The notes under the pieces were generated by a model, which saw only the letters and a program-made list of their open reading frames with translations, did not search any database and was not told where the DNA came from. A stretch of DNA of 64,000 nt from Tubulanus polymorphus (Eukaryota > Nemertea > Palaeonemertea > Tubulaniformes > Tubulanidae), in assembly GCF_964204645.1 (NCBI RefSeq), contig NC_134029.1:19858450-19922449 (forward strand). Direction: 5' to 3'. The first letter of the stretch is position 1. The number at the start of each line of letters is the position of its first letter. A program made the position numbers and the translations under genes. Shown one piece after another: positions 25,401 to 36,056 of the stretch.

Positions 25401-25478
25401 CACAGCATCGCGAAAGTCATCGAACGCTTCACCGAATTCAAGCAGACGAAGATACTAGAAGCCGAGGAAAAATTCTAG
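16473..25478 (+). CDS. TARS1: Threonyl-tRNA synthetase, cytosolic (complete, 19 exons)
   Basis: Class II enzyme charging tRNA-Thr. Exons: 16473-16532, 17753-17821, 18298-18479, 18643-18758, 19033-19162, 19275-19392, 19508-19572, 19806-19884, 19965-20111, 20595-20693, 20794-20889, 20981-21051, 22074-22236, 22697-22834, 22940-23017, 23526-23626, 23712-23892, 24301-24415, 25330-25478. All phases fit: 2157 nt, 718 residues, near the human 723. Order: Lys-rich N-terminal extension; TGS domain ([16 protein letters not shown], about residues 75-140); editing domain with H149, H153 and CRGPH (C255, H259); catalytic core with zinc ligands C407 (MNCPGH), H458 (DDAHIF) and H585 (IIHRAVLGS); motif 2 [20 protein letters not shown]-terminal anticodon-binding domain. 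All known key residues are intact. The first intron has no GT donor after AAG and appears to begin with GC (16533); a weak GT eight codons in is the alternative. Confidence 0.97.
21207..21953. mobile_element. hAT-like non-autonomous element in TARS1 intron 12
   Basis: Terminal inverted repeats cagggatgagaa and ttctcatccctg bound 747 bp. The flanks carry the direct repeat atctat on both sides (21201-21206 and 21954-21959), consistent with a target-site duplication. The left end has ccgcggatccgcgg, a perfect palindrome, and the right end has two strong hairpins: gcgccttcggcgc near 21846-21858 and gctgacggctacgccgtcagc near 21868-21888. G and C homopolymer runs occur near 21303 and 21825. No transposase frame. 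Confidence 0.75.
23950..24079. mobile_element. 130-bp TIR MITE in TARS1 intron 17
   Basis: The left end (ggtcattcatttattacgta, then cgcat) is matched by its inverse at the right end (atgcg then tacgtaataaatgaatgatc). Arms are about 27 bp with one mismatch or fewer. The interior has no coding potential. The target duplication is not clear. Confidence 0.65.
24074..24176. repeat. Palindromic gagttaactc repeat, copy 1
   Basis: Contains gagttaactctgggt twice around ttcattttcaatgag, and ends with aactgtggaactggatcc. The same order of words is found at 56015-56137 in an OFD1 intron. This is a short dispersed foldback family lying directly next to the MITE at 23950-24079. Confidence 0.55.
25010..25306. 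mobile_element. piggyBac-like MITE, copy 1 (TTAA flanked)
   Basis: Starts TTAA-ccctttcagtgc and ends gcactgaaagtg-TTAA, within the last intron of TARS1. TTAA target choice and a CCCTTTCA-type terminus fit the piggyBac superfamily. Inside are short palindromes of the form acaccgcactgcggtgta. Two further copies, at 52221-52507 and 57676-57971, are inverted relative to this one. No transposase is encoded. Confidence 0.8.
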
Positions 25479-26539
25479 AGATACGTTCTGCGGACTCTTT
25501 GTCTTCGCGTTAACGACGCGACTTGAAATGCATCTTCGCCGCTATCATAATTTTCGTGCTCAGTCAATCATGGACTTCGTACTAATACGGAAATAGATTA
25601 TTTATTTTGCGCGTCGAAATCGGGATCGTTGAGCGTCTGTTTTACGCCTTGATTTTAGTGATATATAGTTAGGGCGGGAACGGTTTCGTAGACTGTTGAG
25701 TATGAAGGGTTTAACCTGAGGCGAACTTCAGTTTTGTAATTGTCGTCGAGTTGTCAGAACCAGCGCAATTTAGTTTGATTTTACGCATTTTCCAGTGGCA
25801 GCCATCTTTGGACTAGTTTGACCGTGCTCAATCGCGTGGTTCGGACTGAAGTTCGGACTAACCGACGCGAGGTTTCACTTAGCGATTATTATTGGCGATT
25901 ATTTGGTCGACTAACTACGAAAATGGAAGTTCGCCCTAGATGATAACTACCATACGCAACTGTAGCAATTGAATTAACGAAAAGCAACACGTCGAAATTT
26001 CTGCGATAATGGTTTGTTCATTTGCGAATTGGAAAAATTATCGCACCATCTATGAAACCGGGAGCCGTTGGACGCTGGGTTCTATTTATGTCATAGATAA
26101 CAACCTTTTCAAATCAGTTGTTTCATGGAAATCTTGAAATCCATGTTTACTGCGAATTTTTTGATCACATGTCACTAGATACTATGTAAGCTATCATCGC
26201 CGATTGTAGGTATTCGGTCACTATGCAGGGATTTTATCGAGGTTACTAACTGTAGTAATGCACTTTATCAAAAAATTACATAAACTCATCTTTTGAATCG
26301 ATTATGATTGTAACACGTCACCACCGTTTGACTATAAATACATTTATTAGTCATTACTGCCAGGTAGCGGCGGTTTGACGCGGTCAACGGTATATTTCGC
26401 GTTTTGTCAGTACATATGTTTTCGTTGAACGTAAAAAAGTGTTCCGACGCGTGCTAGTTGGAACGTTGTCCTCGGGTCTTGATTTGTGCCAATAGAAGCA
26501 TGTTTCAATCATAATATATTGTGTAAGCAATTGTGTCCT

Positions 26540-26608
26540 AAAATAAATTAAAATCTTCTTTTGGAATATGAAATTGTTTTATTGTCGTCATTTTCACGCT
26601 GGTTTATT
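26540..26608. terminator. Overlapping polyadenylation signals of two convergent genes
   Basis: On the plus strand aataaa at about 26541-26546 is the best candidate end of the TARS1 transcript, about 1.06 kb past its stop. On the minus strand aataaa (plus-strand tttatt) at 26603-26608 and 26578-26583 lies just past the stop of the orphan gene at 26640. The two 3' ends would therefore nearly meet. Confidence 0.45.
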
Positions 26609-26639
26609 CATCTATGCGGACGGTGGCGAATTATTGGAT

Positions 26640-27665
26640 CTATCGAGTGTCTTCTATGGTAGGTGGCGCCATTGTATCGTCGCGATGAAAAATCTCCCAG
26701 AGGCGCTTGTATTCCACTTGATGAGGATGATTGCGATGGATTCGTTCGAATTCGATGATTTTCCGCTCCCTCTCGATGTCTGAAAGTTTCGAAATGTCTG
26801 TTTTACGCAAGTGAAACAAAGCTGGGAAGGATTCGCAATTGCAAATATATGTAGCAAGTTGACAGGAATTAGTACAGTAAACTTCGCCTGGCTAACCTCT
26901 CTGACCAAAAAGAAATCATTGTCCGACTCCCTGACATCACGGGCCAATTTTTGCCGTTCCTAGTTTGTGCACTAAGGCGAGGTTTACCATTCAGGAGCGG
27001 ATACCAGGGGTACTTGTGAGACAAAATTTTGAGGTTAACTTCGCGTTTGTAACTCGGAATAAGCTACTTTTCTTAGTTAAAAGTGATTTTTTGAGGTTAT
27101 TTCGGAAATTAACTCCAGAATCACTTTTAACTGAACAAAAACCAATTTATTCCTAGTTACAAACTCGGAATTAACCCCGAAAATTATTTTTTAAAGATAC
27201 TTCACCAGGAAGCTCCGTAACCTGTCATTTAAAAGATCGCATGATGCTCATACCTCGCTGAGTTGGGAGAGTTGAGTGGATTTTCGGATAACCGACTTTG
27301 CGTAAATTTCCCCACACTTTGAAGATTTTAACTTCTTCGTTTATGCGACAGCGCGCATCTGTTGCAGCGCACGTATTTGCTGATTTCAAATCCGGACTGC
27401 ATTCATCGGTTGTATCGTTAATTGTTGACTTATGATTTTTAGAGTCGCATTTCTTGGATGTTTTGTCACCGTTCAACTGCTGCGGCTTAACCGGCTGCAG
27501 CTCCGACTGCGAACGGGGCAATTTGGTTATTTCGCGTTGCGCATTCGTTCGCGATCTCCGAGCGCGGTTGATCGTCATTCTATTTCTGTCGTAATAATTC
27601 ATTAATCCCGAAGCAGATCTCTGCGAAAATGGACCATCAACGACATTCTCCCGCCACATTTTCAA
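26640..27665 (-). CDS. Uncharacterised basic protein, two exons
   Basis: Exon 1 is 27665-27254 and ends in a strong donor (CGAG/gtatgag). Exon 2 is 26779-26640 after ctttcag. The join is in phase and gives 183 residues. The first half is rich in Arg, Asn and Ser with low predicted order (MTINRARRSRTN); the second half is charged and probably helical (DIERERKIIEFERIHRNHPH), with EYKRLWEIFHRDD near the C-terminus. No signal peptide or membrane segment. I do not recognise the family. The start Met could be internal to a longer gene, as no upstream exon was tested beyond the local frame. It is convergent with TARS1. Confidence 0.6.
27003..27200. repeat. Degenerate inverted repeat in the orphan gene's intron
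   Basis: Left words gttaacttcgcgtttgtaact and ttagttaaaagtgatttt are mirrored on the right as aatcacttttaact and agttacaaactcggaattaa. The arms are imperfect. Likely an old foldback MITE of about 200 bp. Confidence 0.5.
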
Positions 27666-29611
27666 ATGTCACAGACGCGCAGGGCGCTGTATTTCTTGTG
27701 CATGTAGGTCCTATACCTACCTACGTATAATACCTTTGTTCGTGCGTTTTTCCTACATCTCATAATTCGCTTTCAGTTTATTTCCATATCTCCACTTTCG
27801 ATGACGGAACCTTCTCTTCGTCGGACTCTGCGTGCAAGCTATCATCCGTTTAATGGAAAAAAATGGTATATCTGGGGCATTAGCACAATTATCGATTGCT
27901 CATTGAAGCAGAAGACTAAAACGCGATATATTTGGTCGGTTCTTCGATTTTCAATGGTTATATGAAAGATTTACAGTCTTTGTAATTACTCGCATAAATC
28001 GGTCCCTCAATAGCCTGTTCTCGCGCTTGGTTCACACATAAAACATGTTGTCATGGTGTACCCGATAGAGAAATCGAAAATTCCCTTGACATTTCGTTAC
28101 GAAACGCCTTTCATCGCTGTGAAATCCGATTAATAATTCATACCACGCGCGCGCGCGCATGGTTCTAATCTTGTTGCGGTACAATAAAATTAGATAGCTT
28201 TTTTTCAATAATGACTCGATCCGCTTCCGAATAATCTTCGCAAGTTTTATACTGAAAAAAGTAAGAAGACTTCTAGATCAAAAATCTAAACGTATACGTT
28301 TTAGTAGACAAAATAGATAGAGCAGCCACCATCATATATACGATCTTGTATTCATAAATTTCATATTTTCATAGATTATAATTCATATTTTTCATAGCAA
28401 AGTAGCCTATATTCTGAAATGGTAAAATATGCTATAAATCAATCAAGGTATAGTGGATAGTTTATATCATTTCTTGAAGTAATGAATTTGAAAATTGGCG
28501 GTTTCACGTCCGGCAACAAATTCCCAGTAAGAATATTCTATCATGACTTACCGGTACGGTGTTCTAATGGCTTAGAAGGTCTTTTTAAAACTCGAAGAAC
28601 ATTCGTTTATGATGAGTATAAATTCCTTTGCAGATACAAATAGAGTTAATATCATAAATATCAAGGTGAAACCGAATGTATGATGTACAACGTTTTATCG
28701 GTTTTCTATATTGACGCGTTATCTTTTGAAACTGTTTACGCGTAATGGTCGTCCGGGAAACTACCCTCTTACCGCGCCGGGGACTACCTACCGGTCTCGA
28801 CGTTTCGACTCTTGTTATCTTGGTGGGAGAGATCGAAACTGAAACAATGCCCGATTGTCGTCTGCGAAACTCATCTATTATTTACGTAATTCGAAATAAA
28901 ACGGTCTCGTCGCTAGAAACGATCGACGTGACACACGCAATTTGTAAATTCGGTCGTTACAAGGCGATCTATCATCAGCAAATAACAATTCAATCCAGAA
29001 ATAGCCGGGAAATGTCGGTTACCAATACAAACGTAGTTTTAATGGCATTTCACGCTCGGCAGAGAAATAGGTTGCAAATTAGAATGTTCAATTATTAATA
29101 TTTTATGTATTTTACGACAGTAGAAAGTGGTATACGAAAGCATGCAGTTAGTGCGTGCAATATACATTTAGAAATAGCTGGAATCGAAAATTTGTCGATA
29201 TTTTGCCGCGACGACCACAAGTCAACAATTCGATAATTTGTACTTCGATCATATAGAGGAATTGCACCTTTAATCAATATTGTGATTTATCGGTCTATAT
29301 GTCCCGGGTTTGTCTTTGAATCGATTTATTGACCTGATTGATAAAGCAAAAGATCGATAAACCAGAAAAAACTACTGATGATTCATATCATATGATATAT
29401 CATATGTTTTGAGGGTATTTCTCAATAAATAGGACACAATATTTTCGTTCAAAATCAATGCACTATATACGGTGTATACTGGTCATGGTATTCTGTAATT
29501 TATTTCCAATGAAATAATGTTAGATACACATATTCCCAAATCATTTACAAATAATCACCAAACACATTAGATTCAAATCAAGACATAGCGAACTCAGCAA
29601 CACGATACACA
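27666..29611. other. AT-rich spacer without a supported gene
   Basis: Contains a (CG)n-like tract at about 28146-28158 and generally AT-rich DNA. A 117-codon plus-strand frame at 28745-29098 has no recognisable motif, and I found no splice partner, so it is not called. The minus-strand part near 29.1-29.6 kb may be 3' untranslated sequence of the mucin-like gene. Confidence 0.35.
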
Positions 29612-30225
29612 TCAGGAATTGTCAAACGAGAACGGCGACGGGCGCTCCGAAGTAGAGGCTTCAAGGTGGTCCCTACTCGTAGAGGCTAAACTCTCGATAG
29701 TCGATATATTCGTTTCAGATCTGTATCTGATACTCTCTTCTAACATCAATTTGAAACGATCGTTTTTGGTCTTACGTACAACTCCGTACACCAACAAAGT
29801 CGAGCAGATTATGAACAGGATTACGCCGATCGAGCAGCCGATAATTATAGGGTGTTTCACGTGTAATCTATCATCATGTGAACCCAGAGACTCCGCCGTA
29901 CTGTTCGATGCGTTCGCAGAGGGATTTGGTGACGGGGTGACCGTTTGAACCGTTGCCGTCGTCGTTGGCGCTTGGCTGACAGTTGTTTCTGCGCACGAAG
30001 CCGTTACAGTGACGGTAACAGTAACGATTACACTCGACGGATTTAAGCAATTTGTAGACGATATTCGTGAGACTACAGCTGCACTCGACTGTAGACCTAA
30101 GCTTGGTTGTTCGGAAAGAGCGACCGATAGATCCTGGGTCTGCGCTGGATTTGTCGTGAATGATGGATTTATCGATGACTGTAGGCCTTGACTATTGCTT
30201 AATTGTTGTCCATACACTAATCCAT
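29612..30225 (-). CDS. Mucin-like single-pass membrane protein, last exon
   Basis: An exon starting after tttccag at 30226 encodes about 203 residues to a stop. The first part is Ser/Thr/Gln-rich with VTVTVTVTASCAETTV and TTTATVQTVTPSPNPSANAS, which should be heavily O-glycosylated; several NxS/T sites follow. One membrane segment (IIIGCSIGVILFIICSTLLV) is followed by a basic stop-transfer VRKTK and a cytoplasmic tail of about 55 residues, rich in Ser. This is type I topology, so a signal-peptide exon is expected upstream but was not found. A Met-led reading through the acceptor (to 30268) would add 14 residues and is less likely. I do not recognise the family. Confidence 0.6.
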
Positions 30226-30359
30226 CTGGAAATGAAAAATTAATAGTAAACCGTATATACAGTTGCAAGCTGCAACAAACTCACAGTCATGATACGAAAA
30301 TAGTGTGAAATACCACGATGAGTCGAGAAGATACACAATATCCGTGTCAGATGAAATAA

Positions 30360-30542
30360 GAGAAATCCAACAATAGATTCGGCCAAAAATGAAAAGATCT
30401 ATAGTAAAATGGTATATATCTGGAGCAACGTTTCGGAGCCATCATCAGTACGCCTGATGATGTATTTAGTATATAGCCGAAACGTTACTCGAAATAACTG
30501 TAGATCTTTTCATTTTTGGCCGAATCTATTGTTGGATTTCTC
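30360..30542. mobile_element. Foldback element with 42-bp perfect inverted repeats
   Basis: The arm at 30360-30401 (starting gagaaatccaacaatagatt) is a perfect inverse of 30501-30542. The roughly 100-bp centre holds ctgatgatg...cgaaacgtt on each strand (plus 30453-30486, minus 30448-30421), a motif shared with the repeats at 50654 and 58863. No coding potential. The perfect arms indicate a young insertion or recent arm conversion. Confidence 0.8.
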
Positions 30543-31561
30543 TCTTTAGTGAAATACCATAAATACCTGAAAACAAGCTTATAAGGAAAAGCGAATTTAT
30601 CAAATCCAACCTCATGATATATCGCCTCCAGATTTCTTACTCAGGGCAAGTTACTCTGGAAGAATAGAGTAATAGTTTTTATGAATGGAAATAATTATTC
30701 TCGAAATATTGGGAAGTGTCCTTGACCGTAGCAATTACCTTGACTTTCTCACCATCGTTTACAATGTATCCAACCTATGAGGAGAAGAGCTGATCATTTT
30801 AGGTTCCCAACAAATAAAGTGAAGTAAAGACAATGGAACCTTACTTCATGTGTATACATACGCAAAGTTTAAACTTACAATATGCACGACAATAATCAGA
30901 TATTTACCATTAGGTCTACCTAAAAGCGAATGTATGTCAACAAACCGATAACACTATAAATCGAAATATATAGACTGTTCTAATCGGGTCCAATCGTATA
31001 TTGACTGTCTGTGTTTAAAAACACTGGAAGTACCGTATAAGAAGACTCTACATATTTGTAAATCGAATTATGCAGTTGCAATAGTAAGACCTTGCCTTCA
31101 CTTCCTCGAACTTTTTAGCTTCCTAGTTCCAAACTGAATCATCCGTATTTTCGAAAAACAGAAAATTCGAAAATTTTGTCTAGAATTGCTAGCCGGCGTA
31201 CTCAGTATCACGTGTAATCGTGCTACACTTTTCCCGAAAACAAGCGAAATATCAAAATACTGATACAGATATTACGGGAAACTTCAAATAAATGAAGAAG
31301 ATAGCAATTGGATTAAAAAGATAGAGGTAAGAAATTTCGAGGCTTTCATATTCCTAGCAACCACGAAACACATGAAATAAGACGGCCGCATCACATTGAG
31401 TGAGGCGTATCGATACATGGCTTCCTTAGTTACTAAGAAAAAAGTTCGCATTTCGTTGCTACGAACATTAGTTGCACTGCTTTTCTTGGCTTTCGCTTAG
31501 AGTTTGCTAAGTTATTCGCGCGCTACGACAATGATTCTTCGAAGTCTTACTTAGAAGAAAA
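30543..31561. other. Spacer between divergent membrane-protein genes
   Basis: No supported exon. It should contain the promoter of the plus-strand gene starting at 31562 and perhaps the unseen 5' exon of the mucin-like gene on the minus strand. No clear core promoter element was identified. Confidence 0.35.
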
Positions 31562-33675
31562 ATGACGATTATTCTTTATAAAGTTCTCGTGGCTTTTATA
31601 GCCATGCATCTGACTGGATTATGGTCAGAGTTTCAAGATACTTGCGGCATGACACAACAGTATCCGAGGTAGGTTGAATATGTGGTATATTAGCTATCAA
31701 AAGTCATACTGTATTTTGGTGAAGACCGGTTCATCTTCCAAACAATCTTTAAAAGAAAAAAACGTATGCCTTAAATGCTAAATTCATTGAAATTAAAAAT
31801 TTAGAGCAAATTTATCATTTTTTTTCGTTATGTAGTCTCACCAATTTTTCAATTTTTTTCAGTGGAGCTGTTGCTGCAGTTTCGCTTGCTGACGTGCAGG
31901 TAATGATAGTGATGACTTTGTTGCTATTAATATTGATTAGATCTGCAGGAATTTCTATGAAAATTCGTCTGCTCAACAAATACCGCCAGCAATTAGCGGT
32001 GATGTGCATTGGTACCCTGCTGCTGTGGTACGCCATTCTCGGTCTCATCTATAATGCCGGAGGTCAGTATATATATTTTTTCTAATAGAATTTCCTACAT
32101 ACCATACCATACCATACCATACCATACCATACCATACCATACCATACCATACCATACCATACCATACCATACCATACCATACCATACCATACCACACCAC
32201 ACCACAACATGCCATGCCATGCCATACCATACCATACCATACCATAAACATCGAGGGCTATTGAAAATATAAATTTTTTCTTTAATTTTTAGATTATCTG
32301 CTGATGCTATTATTCCTATTACCGAGACTGATCTACAAAGTCTTCAAATTCATTTACGCGCATATCTTATGCGGTCTCGGCTTAATCTACGATTCGATCA
32401 CATCGGTTATTGAACTCATCAGCAGCAAACCGGCTCGACGACTGACCTCTTCAGAAGTAGCTCCAACGTCTAGATGCCAGCAGAAAACATCCACGTCAGA
32501 AATCAGAACACATCGACCAACACTGACCAGATACAGTCTAACAGAGATTAATGTAAGCGACACGATCTCTCGGTTACAATACGTGAAATCGGGTCGAATC
32601 AGCGCTTCAAAAAGTTTCGAGAATGTCGACCATATCATCAAACCGTTCGCAACTCAATCTTGTCCAGATATAAAGAAGTTTCTGCGTGCTCAAGCCGAAC
32701 AACTCGAGGAGGTGCCAGAATACAGAACACAGGAAGAAATCTCGATCGATTACGGAAAAAGAATCTTTTCGTCTGGTTCAACATTGATGATCTATCCGTC
32801 AGACGAACTCTTCATTCATCACTCGTTCACCAATATCTCCGTCCATGGTCATTCTTCACCGAATATAGCGATACTTGATACTGCCATCGCTGATGTCACT
32901 GACCACCAGACTAGTGTTCACATACCGCTGCACCAAGCACACAGTCTACCTAGCAATGTTGGAACAAATAAAGACATCCTGATTTCTAACCTTTTTCCGA
33001 TGATAAACCTGATACCGCGAGGTAGATAACTACACTCAAATAATTCGAAATATTCTCAATTTAACAATTTCTGATGACGATGTTTTTGTTTCAGCCCGAT
33101 CGTCAGTGGAGGTCAACAACAACGAATTAGACCTATCAACTTCGGCGTCGTTTGTAGTTCTAACCCGTACTACCAGCTCTGGTGTCGTGCCCGTTCATCT
33201 GTTCTCCGGAATCTCCATGTTGCAGACCAGTCGCCGTTCTCTACCGGTAACCGTCGTCCAAATCGATGTCGAACTCGCGTCACTGCGCACCATCAGCGCA
33301 CCGGTCATTTACAACACCGCAGTCCACTCCGAAATGAGCGTTTTCAGCGAGCCAACTAACAGCGAATGCAACTTAGCGGCCTTAACCAGAAGCATTGAAG
33401 CCGATATCGCCCATGTTTACGAGAGACAGGACGGATGCCTCGTGGCGAAAGATCTGACAGGACGTTGGGCTCGAGGAGACTGCTGGGCTCGCTCGTCAGA
33501 ACACGAATTAGTCGACGACGAAGGAAGACTATTCGAATGGGTATTCTTAGAAGACGAAAGCATTCAAGACATCATCTTCCGTCCTCCAAACTTCTGGACG
33601 AGATTTTCTAACGGAACGAACCAATTTTTCCGTTACTGGATACTCGGGCAATATCAGACCCAGCATCGCCGTTAA
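31562..33675 (+). CDS. Orphan multi-pass membrane protein with long soluble tail, four exons
   Basis: Exons 31562-31668, 31863-32062, 32293-33021, 33095-33675 join in phase to 1617 nt (538 residues). The start has a hydrophobic segment (ILYKVLVAFIAMHLTGL), then a short loop with one Cys, then two or three more hydrophobic stretches: VMIVMTLLLLILI, VMCIGTLLLWYAILGLIY and YLLMLLFLLPRLIYKVF. From about residue 140 the protein is a hydrophilic tail of nearly 400 residues with Ser/Thr-rich parts, ending in an ordered-looking region with WARGDCWARSSEH and FEWVFLEDESIQDIIFRPP. No family recognised. A (CCATA)n microsatellite fills most of intron 2. Confidence 0.75.
32098..32246 (+). repeat. (CCATA)n pentanucleotide microsatellite
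   Basis: A nearly pure run of ccata units up to about 32193, then variant units (ccaca, gccat) and again ccata to about 32246. It lies in intron 2 of the orphan membrane gene and ends about 45 bp before the acceptor at 32292. Translated open frames here on both strands are artefacts of the repeat. Confidence 0.95.
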
Positions 33676-34735
33676 AAGTGTCAGGGAAGTTGTGAAGTTT
33701 GCCAGTCAAATATTTCAATTGTATAATCAATATTTATAGATTTTTGTTTTACGGTAGCTTCTATACAAAGCCTACTTTTTATCGCTTCCTTTTGATGAAT
33801 ATAGCTTTAACTGAAAGAACTGTTTTGTTCCTTTTCGTTGTCGTTATCTTGCGACCACAGGAATTTCTCCTAACCAAAAGTGGCATCGTTCCATTTGATC
33901 TATTCGATATTTCACTACCGTATTACAAAACATATGTATGCCAAAGCTAACCATAAGTCCCAGAGTTCGAAGTTGAACCATAGTTTGGGATGGCGGAATT
34001 TGATAGATTGTACATTTTACAAGAAAGCGAAAATTGTTTATGCTTTATAGCTAATTTGAATGTTTTCTGAGAGAAACCTATTAAATATTGCTAATAGTTT
34101 TATCTTTGGGTTGGTTTTAGGCATATAAAAACCACATGTTTAGCAGTTAATCCACTGGATACATAATTTTGTAATAAGTTTTGAGAGAAATTGTAAGAGA
34201 GCGTACATTGGTGGAAGACATATTTGAGTAATAGCTAAGATATTCTTGGGGTCATTATATTAGTAAATTGGGAGGTTAGAAATATCGTAAAGCAGGTTTT
34301 GTAGAATATAGTCAACATCCATCCTGTTGATGGCCTTTGATTCGATCGTCGTCCTGTTGAGGGCCTGTGACTCGATCGCTTGTGGCCCAGGCCGACCACA
34401 TGCATCGATAGTTCTCGGTGCAATTCTATCCCGCGAACTGGGCTGGCTGTAACTGCTGCATGGTAAAAAGCCGCACAGCCGTTCAGCCGTTGCGATATCA
34501 TATTTAGTTACAGCTTCGTAACCAAGTGTCATCGAATATTGTGCGTTAACTAAATTAATAGTTGCTTTTTTCTGCTGTTATCAACGCAAATACTAAGACG
34601 AAATGGCGTAAATGATGGTTGAGTAAAGATTCTAGTGGGCAAAGGTAAATCACGAGAATGGGATCTCAGACTTTTCAAGGCCTGTGATTCTCTATAGTTA
34701 CATATGTATTCCCCTCTACGTTTGCGTTATGTTTA
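33676..34735. other. 3' region of the orphan gene and duplicated GPCR flank
   Basis: From about 34037 the sequence is the downstream flank of the first GPCR copy and matches 36696-36960 next to the second copy. About 390 bp at roughly 34300-34690 is absent from the second copy. No exon supported. Confidence 0.5.
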
Positions 34736-36056
34736 CTACATTAGCTTTCCTAGTCGATGACAGCTCAAAAACCAGATAAGTGTTTTTCCAAAACCTTTCC
34801 GAATACCCAAATATACGAACAGATTTATCATCGAATTAATGGCGTGTAATAACTGCGCAGAATGATACGGCCGATACCATTTCTTTCCATCGTTTTCCGG
34901 TAAAACCGCTGGCAAAAACGTGTTTATGACAGCCATCGTGTATTCAACCGTGAATATAACGTTTAGAACTAGTATTGTCATTGTTATTTGTCGGCCTTGT
35001 TTACTATCGGTAGAATTCGATCTATCGTCCTCGTCGATTTGTTGAAGTTTCCGCCGCAGACGAGCCGCATCCCGTACCAATGAATACATATGAGCGTTAC
35101 ACGCTAAAACAATGATACCTGGGATAAATATAAGCACAACTTTAGCAAATACAAAATCGTAATACATGGCATATAGTTTATCTAGAAGGAGAAATTTCCG
35201 AAGATTGACAAATTCACATCGATGGTTAGGCATTACTACATAAGTTTCTGTATCCCAAAATGTCGGTATCTCGAAGATAAAAGTAAGAACCCAAACGGCT
35301 ATCGAAACGCGTAATGCATTTTGAATGGTACATATTTGTATGGCATAAAGTGGAAATCTAATCGCTATATAGCGGTCAATGCTTAATGCGAAAAGTAGCC
35401 ACGTACTTGTAGTCGTGGTCATCTGAAATATGAAATCTACATAAAGAAAAACTTGACGGAAATACTGTTGATAAATGCGATTATACCGAATATACTCGAG
35501 CGGGTATTTCTTTGAAATGATATCCAAATCCCGTCCAAACATTCCTGCAGTCAAACAATGTATCGTGTCGGCAATAGCGAGCACTTCTAAATATAAGATA
35601 CTGCTTCCTCGAACTTTCATCAGGCGGAGAACTATGAAGGCGAGACAGTTGGCGATTCCACCGATGGTGTAAAGGATCGCGCGAATGATTGTCATTACGG
35701 TAGCGTACGTGTACGTACCTTCAGCTACGTTGCAGAATTTACCGCAACAGATAACAACCGTTTCATTTACCATCGCTGCGAATTGTAGGTTTTATCACGA
35801 CTAGAAAGAGAAATTCGCGATCATGCCGCACATGAAATACGTAAACGATCGAAAGTGATCGAACCTTTCTCTACATATTTTCCGTCAGTTGGTCTGCCTT
35901 TGAACGTGATCATTTTGCGTATGTCTACCGTTTCTCTTCGTCTGTTGGCTTACCTTACTAGTTTGTAATCATCCTCGCATCTATAGGGGTATTATTTTCT
36001 TTACCAATACTCTACGCTCAGCGTATAGGGTGTAACTTAAAGAACAGCGCACATTC
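34037..36056. repeat. Segmental duplication unit 1 (GPCR copy 1 and flanks)
   Basis: The coding part and both flanks are close to 36696-38662. Shared flank words include ttaaatattgctaatagttt downstream and cagcgcacatt upstream. The unit is about 2 kb and arranged head to tail with unit 2. Confidence 0.75.
34736..35773 (-). CDS. Rhodopsin-family peptide-type GPCR, intronless (copy 1)
   Basis: A single open frame of 345 residues with seven membrane segments. N-terminus short with one NET glycosylation site. TM2 carries LAIAD (D69), TM3 ends in IDRY (D133-R134-Y135), and TM7 has NSMINLFVY in place of NPxxY. The intracellular loop 3 holds basic RLRRKLQQ and acidic DEDDRSNS stretches. The shape is that of FMRFamide/neuropeptide-type receptors of invertebrates, but the ligand is unknown. 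The usual TM3 cysteine that pairs with the second outer loop (C186 here) is not visible, and TM6 lacks the CWxP motif. The ATG at 35773 is the first in frame. A near-identical neighbour lies at 36982-38016. Confidence 0.88.
   Translation of the reverse strand: MVNETVVICCGKFCNVAEGTYTYATVMTIIRAILYTIGGIANCLAFIVLRLMKVRGSSILYLEVLAIADTIHCLTAGMFGRDLDIISKKYPLEYIRYNRIYQQYFRQVFLYVDFIFQMTTTTSTWLLFALSIDRYIAIRFPLYAIQICTIQNALRVSIAVWVLTFIFEIPTFWDTETYVVMPNHRCEFVNLRKFLLLDKLYAMYYDFVFAKVVLIFIPGIIVLACNAHMYSLVRDAARLRRKLQQIDEDDRSNSTDSKQGRQITMTILVLNVIFTVEYTMAVINTFLPAVLPENDGKKWYRPYHSAQLLHAINSMINLFVYLGIRKGFGKTLIWFLSCHRLGKLM

Noticed and set aside
28745-29098. 117-codon plus-strand frame
   Set aside because: No motif, no splice partners, and codon pattern not convincing; may be chance in a stop-poor stretch.
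32045-32272. Open frames of YHTIP and MVWYG repeats on both strands
   Set aside because: Artefacts of the CCATA microsatellite, inside an intron of a well-supported gene.
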